Shown: positions 6,423 to 11,207 of the stretch, piece after piece
Numbering within the stretch: position 1 is the stretch's first letter
Layout of the letters: each line of letters begins with the position of its first letter
NCBI GenBank assembly: GCA_900321645.1
Contig: ONWZ01000101.1
Span: 1-11,207, forward strand
Direction: 5' to 3'
Length of the DNA stretch: 11,207 nucleotides
Source: an uncultured Eubacteriales bacterium
GTDB taxonomy: Bacteria; Bacillota_I; Bacilli_A; RF39; UBA660
Notes under the pieces: generated by a model
What the model saw: the letters and a program-made list of their open reading frames with translations, nothing else
Database searches by the model: none
Told to the model about the DNA's origin: nothing
Translations under genes and position numbers: made by a program

Positions 6423-6452
6423 AAAAAATTACTCACTATTGAGTAATTTTTT
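6423..6452. terminator. Two-way terminator between the tiny genes and the HIT gene
   Basis: AAAAAATTACTC (6423-6434), loop ACTATT, GAGTAATTTTTT (6441-6452): a perfect 12-pair stem with A and T tracts. The HIT gene's stop codon (6436-6438, minus) lies in the loop and its last codons form one arm, so the terminator is partly coding. Confidence 0.88.
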
Positions 6453-6798
6453 CATATACATCTTTAACGTCCAATTCATAATTCTTCCTATATTTAGGAA
6501 TAATATGTAAATGGAAATGTTTAATTTCTTGAACAAATCCATTATTTTGAATTAAGGTATATCCAGGAGCATCCAATTTCTCATTTACTAGTTTAGCAAT
6601 ATCTCTTGCCTTATCCATTAAATGATTCAATGTTTCCTTATTAATTGTTGTAATATCTAAAGTATGCTCTTTAGGAATAATTAAGGTATGACCTGGAGCA
6701 TATGGATTAATATCCAAAAAGGCCATAATCATATCATCTTCATAAATCTTATATGATGGAATTTCACCATTCACAATTTTACAAAAAATACAATCCAT
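6436..6798 (-). CDS. HIT family nucleotide hydrolase, zinc type
   Basis: A 120-residue soluble protein of the histidine triad superfamily, close in type to bacterial Hit/HINT proteins that hydrolyse purine nucleoside phosphoramidates or related AMP conjugates. The core signature is HFHLHIIP (94 to 101) with H94, H96 and H98; H96 is the expected nucleophile. A CIFCKI start (Cys3, Cys6) together with H45 and H94 gives the zinc site seen in the Firmicutes branch. The PGHTLIIPKEH segment (35-45) is also standard. It is slightly shorter than the usual 135-145 residues, missing part of the C-terminal tail. The physiological substrate is unknown for most members. The start follows a GGTGAT SD (6802-6807, minus strand) 3 nt upstream. 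It is transcribed toward the tiny genes and diverges from the surface-protein locus. Confidence 0.93.
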   Translation of the reverse strand: MDCIFCKIVNGEIPSYKIYEDDMIMAFLDINPYAPGHTLIIPKEHTLDITTINKETLNHLMDKARDIAKLVNEKLDAPGYTLIQNNGFVQEIKHFHLHIIPKYRKNYELDVKDVYEKITQ

Positions 6799-6801
6799 TC
6801 T

Positions 6802-6819
6802 ATCACCAAATCAATTATA
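6802..6819 (-). promoter_or_regulatory. Extended -10 promoter with SD at the transcript start, HIT gene
   Basis: Minus strand: TGGTATAAT (TGn extended -10; TATAAT at 6814-6819), then 6 nt, then GGTGAT (6802-6807), 3 nt before the ATG. The -35 is weak (TTTTGT near 6837-6842), which an extended -10 can tolerate. The predicted mRNA begins essentially at the SD. Confidence 0.65.
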
Positions 6820-6850
6820 CCAAAAAAGAAGTGTAAACAAAACAAAAATC

Positions 6851-6879
6851 TTGCAATTTATATAAGAAAATGATATTAT
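6851..6879 (+). promoter_or_regulatory. SigA-type promoter of the first surface-protein gene
   Basis: TTGCAA (6851-6856), 17-nt spacer, TATTAT (6874-6879). Predicted start near 6886, giving a 20-nt leader that carries the SD AGGAAGAGTG (6892-6901) before ATG 6907. This is the most canonical plus-strand promoter in the window. Confidence 0.7.
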
Positions 6880-6906
6880 TATTATATAAATAGGAAGAGT
6901 GAAAAC

Positions 6907-7680
6907 ATGGATAAAAAGAGTCGAGATATATTTTATGGTGTTGTGCTCGTAGCTACCTTAATCGTAGCCATAATTGGTACTTCAATGGCGTACTTTACAT
7001 ATTTTGCAAGTAGCGATGATGATTCCATTAAGGCGCATGCGGCAGCCATTGTTAATATTGAATATAGCGATGGTAATCAAGTAACTGCTCAAGCTGACAA
7101 ATTAATCCCTGCATCATTGGATGTTGTCAAAAAAGTATACGAAAAGAATATTGCCACTCTTGGCTTAGATGCTCCAACTCAAAATGCATGTATCGATTCA
7201 AATGACAAACAAGTATGTAGTGTTTATCGTTTTAGTGTCCATAGTGATGTTGATAGTGAAATGTATGCTTTGCTTAATAATGAAAAGAATGAATTTACTT
7301 ATTTAGCCTATGCTGTTAAAGATGTCACTAATAATAAATGGTTAAAAATGAATCCTAACAATAATAGTGATGAACAATTCATCAAGATGACTAAATGTAG
7401 TAATGAAAATACTAAAACAAATGATGATTGTTATAAAACAAGTGATGGTAAAAAAATATATAGTACAAACCCTCAAGCTAATAACTCTATCTTTGGTTAT
7501 GATGCTAGTGGAAAACCTCAAAAACAAGTTATCTCTACAACTGACCATGTTTATGATTTAGTATTATTTATTTACGAGAATAATAAAGAGCAAAATGTCG
7601 ATCAAAAGAAAAATTATTTAGGCACGATCAATGTCGAAGTTACCAATGATATTGACGCTTTTATTGCTGGAAATAGATAA
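6907..7680 (+). CDS. Exported protein with TasA/SipW-like N-terminus, four cysteines
   Basis: A 257-residue protein. The N-terminus has a short basic start (MDKKSRD), one hydrophobic segment (about 10-28) and then SMAYFTYFASS, the A-Y-F-T junction seen in TasA/camelysin-type substrates of SipW-like signal peptidases. The rest is polar, Asn/Asp/Lys-rich and predicted beta-rich, as expected outside the cell, with no LPxTG, lipobox or C-terminal helix. Four cysteines fall in two close pairs: Cys95/Cys104 and Cys164/Cys175. The last segment (VYDLVLFIYENN... LGTINVEVT) is like the closing strands of such filament-type domains. The family is remote; I place it by N-terminal pattern and layout. Whether the signal is cleaved or serves as an anchor is open. 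No SipW peptidase is in the window. A terminator follows. Confidence 0.75.
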   Translation: MDKKSRDIFYGVVLVATLIVAIIGTSMAYFTYFASSDDDSIKAHAAAIVNIEYSDGNQVTAQADKLIPASLDVVKKVYEKNIATLGLDAPTQNACIDSNDKQVCSVYRFSVHSDVDSEMYALLNNEKNEFTYLAYAVKDVTNNKWLKMNPNNNSDEQFIKMTKCSNENTKTNDDCYKTSDGKKIYSTNPQANNSIFGYDASGKPQKQVISTTDHVYDLVLFIYENNKEQNVDQKKNYLGTINVEVTNDIDAFIAGNR

Positions 7681-7686
7681 CTAATT

Positions 7687-7709
7687 AAAAGCAAATACCT
7701 TGCTTTTTT
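7687..7709 (+). terminator. Rho-independent terminator between surface-protein genes
   Basis: AAAAGCAA (7687-7694), loop ATACC, TTGCTTTT (7700-7707), with T-run to 7709. Its right arm also supplies the best -35 for the next promoter, so termination and initiation share bases. Confidence 0.8.
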
Positions 7710-7740
7710 AGCCATATATTGTATAATTATAATAGGTGAT
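7700..7740 (+). promoter_or_regulatory. Promoter and RBS of the second surface-protein gene
   Basis: -35 TTGCTT (7700-7705), 16 nt, -10 TATAAT (7722-7727), then 6 nt, then AGGTGAT (7734-7740). A second TATAAT (7728-7733) abuts the SD. The 6-nt gap matches the HIT, rmuC and polA layouts. The GTG at 7736 is inside the SD, so ATG 7745 (4 nt after it) is the better start; ATG 7742 would be only 1 nt away. Confidence 0.65.
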
Positions 7741-7744
7741 AATG

Positions 7745-8305
7745 ATGATAGAAAGTAGCAACGAAAAAAAACGACTTTTTTATATGATTGTTTTAATCTT
7801 AACTCTTATTACAATGATAATTGGAGCTACTTTAGCATACCTAAAACTTGTTGGTAGTCAAAAAGAAGAAGGTACGGTTTTATATACCGGAACAGTTAAA
7901 ATTAACTATATTGATGGTAAATATGTCGATGATTCTGAATTATTACCTTTGGCTGGTGTCGATTATAATACAACTAAAAATGTTTATCGTAATAACTTTG
8001 CAATTGAGAGTACTGGTACTTTGGCTCAAACAATTGCTATCGATATGGAAATCAAGAAAAATGAATTTAAAGAAAATTCTTTAAAATATGTTATCTATAG
8101 TGAGAATAAGAATCAATTAGCAACTGGTTACTTACCAAAATCAGGAACCGTTAATTTAGCTAGTAATATATTCTTAGGCCACGATGAAACAGCTCACTAT
8201 ACCCTTATTATTTGGTGGGTAAGCACTGGAGCTAATCAAAATGATGAAATTGGTAGTACTATTTCTGGACGTATAACAGCTACCGCAAAACAAATGAAAT
8301 ACTAA
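7745..8305 (+). CDS. Exported TasA/SipW-like protein, cysteine-free
   Basis: A 186-residue protein. Start chosen at ATG 7745 from SD spacing. It has a basic, charged head (SSNEKKR), one hydrophobic segment (about 11-31, ending IIGATLAYLK) with the same T/S-x-A-Y junction as its upstream neighbour, and a polar beta-type body. The C-terminal block (YTLIIWWVSTGANQNDEIGS followed by TISGRITATA) matches a closing motif I have seen at the end of many short surface proteins in gut Firmicutes: an IWW/IWI strand, an acidic turn, then a (F/I)SG-x-I strand. It has no cysteines, in contrast to the flanking genes. No sorting signal is present, so release or polymerisation is possible. It is followed 15 nt later by the third gene, with an SD and no terminator, so the two form one operon. 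Confidence 0.75.
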   Translation: MIESSNEKKRLFYMIVLILTLITMIIGATLAYLKLVGSQKEEGTVLYTGTVKINYIDGKYVDDSELLPLAGVDYNTTKNVYRNNFAIESTGTLAQTIAIDMEIKKNEFKENSLKYVIYSENKNQLATGYLPKSGTVNLASNIFLGHDETAHYTLIIWWVSTGANQNDEIGSTISGRITATAKQMKY

Positions 8306-8316
8306 AAGGAGATGAT
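8306..8316 (+). promoter_or_regulatory. Long SD, AAGGAGATGAT, before the third surface-protein gene
   Basis: One mismatch from the full AAGGAGGTGAT anti-SD complement, overlapping the last base of the upstream stop region and 4 nt before ATG 8321. It links this gene to the preceding one within an operon. Confidence 0.75.
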
Positions 8317-8320
8317 ATAG

Positions 8321-9832
8321 ATGAATAAATTGCCAGTCAAGCAAACATACATATTATTAGTGGCTATTTTTGGCATTGTTGCACTTTCAATTTATTCAAC
8401 CTATGCCATATTTACTTTAGAAAGTAGTACCGGTAATATCGTTACCATTAGGACACCTGAAAATTTAGAAATATCAGCTAGTTCCTTTGAATATAAACAA
8501 ATTGATATTCCTAAGAATTCATATATTACTACGGATGTTGATATTTATAATAATTATGATTATGAAATATGCTATAGCATTTGGTATAAAGCTTTAAGCA
8601 ATAATATTAAGATATATGAAAATACGAGTGACAATCTAACAACTAGTGGCATGATTGCCCCAGTAACTGGGACAAGAGTAAAATTATTGATAATCAATGA
8701 TAATGATACTGCTGCTAAAGTAAATATCGGCCTTGCTTCTGCTAAAAATGAAGAAACTTGTACCTTAAATATTTCAAGTGACAAATCACAAATAACTATG
8801 GCAATTAATGCTAAATCATTAACTGGTACATTAGCTAAAGATACTAATCCAGCTAATATTGAACAAGGTTACTTAACATATAAAGATAACACCAATGAAA
8901 TTAATTTATCAGATGAAAAAACATATTATGTGGCTACCGAATTTACTTATCAAGATGAATTATTTACTTTAAAGGAACCTAAAAAATTAGAACTAAAAGA
9001 CTTAACTAATTATAATAATTATTATCTATGTGAAAATGAAGATAAATGTGAATTTTTATATCATATAACAGAACTTGGTGATAAAACAATTACTAAATAT
9101 GATATCTTATTAGGCTATCTTGGTGGAGAAAATGGGCTAAGAAAAGTAAATAATGATTATTACTATTATGGTGATAATCCTAATAACTTTATCTATTATA
9201 ATTGTACTAATGAATTAGATACAAAAACCTGTGAATTATGGCGTATCGTTGGTTTCCATTATGATGATAAAACCAATAAATATGTAACTAAAATAGTTCG
9301 CAACGATTATTTAGATACCCATCTATTTGATGACAGTAAGAATGTATGGCCTAATTCAAGTATTAGTAAATATTTAAATGAAGAATATAAATTAAAACAA
9401 AGTATGCATGAAGAAAACATCTTTAGAGAAGAAAATATTACATCTTTAGATACTAACTTAAATAGTATTCCATTACTTGAAACTGAAAATAAAGCCTATG
9501 TTACATTATTAAATGTATCAGATTACTTATATGCTTCATCTTGTCAAAAAACAAAGATAAATGAGTATGATACTACTTGTTTAAAAAATAACTGGTTAAA
9601 TAAAAACAAGACTGAATGGACCATGACTACTAAATATGAATTACCAACTACTGATCCTGAAACCAATGAAGAAATAATTCCTGATAATAATACGGTATAT
9701 GCTATTGGCAATGAAATAAAAGAAACTAATATTGATGAAAAATTAAATATTAGACCAGTTATCTATTTAAAATCAAGAACACTATTAACAAATGGTAATG
9801 GTACTCTTGATAATCCATATGTCATAAGATAA
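8321..9832 (+). CDS. Large exported protein with a C-terminal cysteine-rich surface domain
   Basis: A 503-residue protein. It has a short basic start (MNKLPVKQ), one hydrophobic helix (about 9-29), and the junction TYAIFT, parallel to the two upstream genes. Region about 35-220 is a beta-rich, Asn/Thr-rich body. The C-terminal part (about 250-503) matches a domain I recall from gut Firmicutes surface proteins: YYNC...TCELWRIVG (293-311), then VSDYLYASSC (399-408), a C...NNWL...EWT block (420-433), and a closing RPVIYLKS...GNGT...NPYVI signature (478-502). Its function is unknown; I do not have a name for it. Eight cysteines (84, 147, 237, 243, 295, 304, 408, 420) fall in pairs within the C-terminal half. 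No sortase motif or anchor helix is seen. The stop codon lies within the left arm of a terminator. It is co-transcribed with the preceding gene. Confidence 0.78.
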   Translation: MNKLPVKQTYILLVAIFGIVALSIYSTYAIFTLESSTGNIVTIRTPENLEISASSFEYKQIDIPKNSYITTDVDIYNNYDYEICYSIWYKALSNNIKIYENTSDNLTTSGMIAPVTGTRVKLLIINDNDTAAKVNIGLASAKNEETCTLNISSDKSQITMAINAKSLTGTLAKDTNPANIEQGYLTYKDNTNEINLSDEKTYYVATEFTYQDELFTLKEPKKLELKDLTNYNNYYLCENEDKCEFLYHITELGDKTITKYDILLGYLGGENGLRKVNNDYYYYGDNPNNFIYYNCTNELDTKTCELWRIVGFHYDDKTNKYVTKIVRNDYLDTHLFDDSKNVWPNSSISKYLNEEYKLKQSMHEENIFREENITSLDTNLNSIPLLETENKAYVTLLNVSDYLYASSCQKTKINEYDTTCLKNNWLNKNKTEWTMTTKYELPTTDPETNEEIIPDNNTVYAIGNEIKETNIDEKLNIRPVIYLKSRTLLTNGNGTLDNPYVIR

Positions 9833-9855
9833 ATTCTACAAATGTAGAATTTTTT
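9831..9855 (+). terminator. Rho-independent terminator overlapping the stop codon
   Basis: AAATTCTAC (9831-9839), loop AAAT, GTAGAATTT (9844-9852), with six T at 9850-9855. The left arm begins at the last bases of the TAA stop of the surface-protein gene. Confidence 0.85.
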
Positions 9856-9880
9856 CTTTTATTAAGGCCTTTTTTTATGA

Positions 9881-9899
9881 TATGATATAGGTAGGTGAT
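9881..9899 (+). promoter_or_regulatory. Compact promoter and RBS of polA
   Basis: -10 TATGAT (9881-9886; another overlaps at 9876-9881), a 6-nt gap, then AGGTGAT (9893-9899), 4 nt before ATG 9904. The -35 is weak. As with rmuC, HIT and the second surface gene, transcription would begin about at the SD. Confidence 0.5.
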
Positions 9900-9903
9900 A
9901 TCT

Positions 9904-11207
9904 ATGAAAAAAGTAATCTTAGTCGATGGTAATAATTTAATGTTTCGTAGCTTTTATGCAACTTTATATTCTGGAAGTATGATGACTAACAAAGAAGGAT
10001 TTCCTACAAATGCTTTATATGGCTTTGTCAATATGATGCATAAAATAATTGATGAAGAAAAACCAGAATATATTATGGTTGCTTTTGATATTGGTAAAAC
10101 ATTCCGTCATGAAAAATATGACTACTATAAAGGAAAAAGAGATGAAACACCAGATGATTTAAAGAAACAATTCCCAGTTGCTAAGAAAATCCTTAATGCC
10201 ATGGGCATTAAATATTTTGAACTTGCTGGCTATGAAGCCGATGATATCATTGGTACATTTGCTAAAAAAGTTGATGAAAATGATGACTTTATTGCCACCA
10301 TTGTAAGTAGTGATAAAGACTTATTACAATTAATTAGCGATGATGTTACTGTAAAACTATTAAAACCAAAAGATTATATCAGAATGAATAAGCAAGTCTT
10401 CTTTGATACTTATGGCCTTGAACCAATTAAAATGATTGATTTAAAATCTCTTATGGGTGATGCTTCAGATAATATCCCAGGCGTCAAAGGAATCGGTGAA
10501 AAAACTGCTCTTAAATTACTTCAAGAATATGGCTCATTAGATGGTGTTTATCAAAATCTAGATCAAATAAAAGGAGCCACGCACGATAAATTAGCCCTAG
10601 ATAAAGATAATGCTTATATGTCATATGATATCGCTACCATCTATAAAGAAGTACCAATCGATACTGATTTTAATCATATTAAATATACCGGTGAATTAAC
10701 CGATGAATTAATCGATATTTATAATGACTTAGATTTTCATTCATTCTTAAGAAATGCTCCCAAAAAAGAAACTAAAGCGATTAATTATGAAATAGTAACT
10801 GATATTGATAATTTAGAATTAACTAGTCCTGTTGCTATTAATCTAGAACTAGATAATGATAATTATCATAATGCTAATATCGTAGGCTTAAGTATTTATA
10901 ATGAAGATAAACATTTATATATAAAAGGTGAAGATTTAAAGCATACTAATTTCTTAAAAGAAATAAAAATATATACCTATAATTATAAGAAAGTATATTC
11001 TAGTTTCAAAAGAAGAAACATGTATATCCCTGAATGTATTATGGATACCATGCTAGCGGGTTATTTACTAAATTACCCCGTTAAAGATGATCCAGCATAT
11101 TTAGCTAATAATCTAAATTATGAAATACCTTTATATGATAAGAAAGTAACAGTGAGTAGTGATGAATACATTAAAAGAAGTATTAATGTATCAGCCTTTA
11201 TCTATCA
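9904..11207 (+). CDS. polA: DNA polymerase I, 3' end cut by window
   Basis: The first 434 residues of DNA polymerase I, about half of the usual 850-900; the frame stays open to the window end. The 5'-3' exonuclease domain (1-290) is complete in appearance: LVDGNN start with D8, RHEKYDYYKGKR (68-79), YEADDIIG (110-117), SSDKDLLQL (135-143), GDASDNIPGVKGIGEKTA (185-202) with the helix-hairpin-helix. This nuclease removes RNA primers and flaps in replication and repair. The following region has the shape of the 3'-5' exonuclease domain, but the first catalytic DxE motif is absent (INLELD at 312-317), so proofreading is probably inactive, as in Bacillus Pol I. The DTML motif later in that domain (codons about 380-384) remains. 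The polymerase domain lies beyond the window. Its own promoter lies directly upstream. Confidence 0.96.
   Translation, partial: MKKVILVDGNNLMFRSFYATLYSGSMMTNKEGFPTNALYGFVNMMHKIIDEEKPEYIMVAFDIGKTFRHEKYDYYKGKRDETPDDLKKQFPVAKKILNAMGIKYFELAGYEADDIIGTFAKKVDENDDFIATIVSSDKDLLQLISDDVTVKLLKPKDYIRMNKQVFFDTYGLEPIKMIDLKSLMGDASDNIPGVKGIGEKTALKLLQEYGSLDGVYQNLDQIKGATHDKLALDKDNAYMSYDIATIYKEVPIDTDFNHIKYTGELTDELIDIYNDLDFHSFLRNAPKKETKAINYEIVTDIDNLELTSPVAINLELDNDNYHNANIVGLSIYNEDKHLYIKGEDLKHTNFLKEIKIYTYNYKKVYSSFKRRNMYIPECIMDTMLAGYLLNYPVKDDPAYLANNLNYEIPLYDKKVTVSSDEYIKRSINVSAFIY

Noticed and set aside
7736..7744. GTG 7736 and ATG 7742 as starts of the second surface gene
   Set aside because: GTG is part of the SD AGGTGAT and ATG 7742 is only 1 nt beyond it; ATG 7745 has the 4-nt spacing seen at polA.
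7848..8084. 78-residue plus-strand ORF inside the second surface gene
   Set aside because: Shadow frame of the larger gene with no SD and a basic, low-complexity composition.
1..11207. CRISPR array, tRNA/rRNA genes or insertion-sequence ends
   Set aside because: No spaced direct repeats, no cloverleaf-like sequences and no paired terminal inverted repeats were seen when reading both strands.

Overview
The window is AT-rich DNA from a low-GC Gram-positive bacterium. It has dense gene packing, SD sequences of the AGGTGAT/AAGGAGG type, canonical -10 boxes, U-tracted hairpin terminators and Firmicutes-style surface proteins. No tRNA, rRNA, CRISPR array or insertion sequence is visible. TGG encodes Trp and no in-frame TGA appears in the conserved genes, so the standard bacterial code applies. 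The short genes and minimal spacers, with domain types I associate with uncultured gut Bacilli (RF39-like or Erysipelotrichia-like lineages), suggest such an organism. That placement is inference.

Layout. (1) 1-2600: the 3' part of a VirD4/TraG-type coupling ATPase, whose stop codon lies within the ribosome binding site of a formate/nitrite-transporter (FNT) family channel gene. A terminator overlaps the end of the FNT gene. (2) 2670-4887: a plus-strand run holding a single-domain rhodanese, an RmuC-family protein, a small two-helix membrane protein and a cytosolic protein resembling DUF3603/UPF0736. A hairpin able to work in both directions closes this run. (3) 4919-6076, minus: a membrane-anchored PrsA/parvulin-type foldase with a long Lys/Glu cytosolic tail. 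(4) 6101-6435: a region that could be taken for empty, but it holds two tiny genes (26 and 34 codons) like the YjcZ family of small membrane proteins. (5) 6436-6798, minus: a zinc-type HIT nucleotide hydrolase, sharing a two-way terminator with the tiny genes. (6) 6907-9832: three consecutive exported proteins with TasA/SipW-like N-termini, the last ending in a large cysteine-rich domain. (7) 9904 to the window end: the 5' half of polA.

The most coherent theme is the envelope. A foldase, two tiny membrane proteins and three exported proteins lie within 5 kb. Two of the three exported proteins carry even numbers of closely paired cysteines, which suggests disulfide-stabilised surface structures. 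I see no proof that these form one system. A second theme is extreme compaction: several -10 boxes lie exactly 6 nt before AGGTGAT, so the predicted mRNAs would begin at the SD itself, and several terminators overlap the coding sequence or stop codon. The remaining genes (polA, rmuC, HIT, rhodanese, FNT) are ordinary housekeeping functions.
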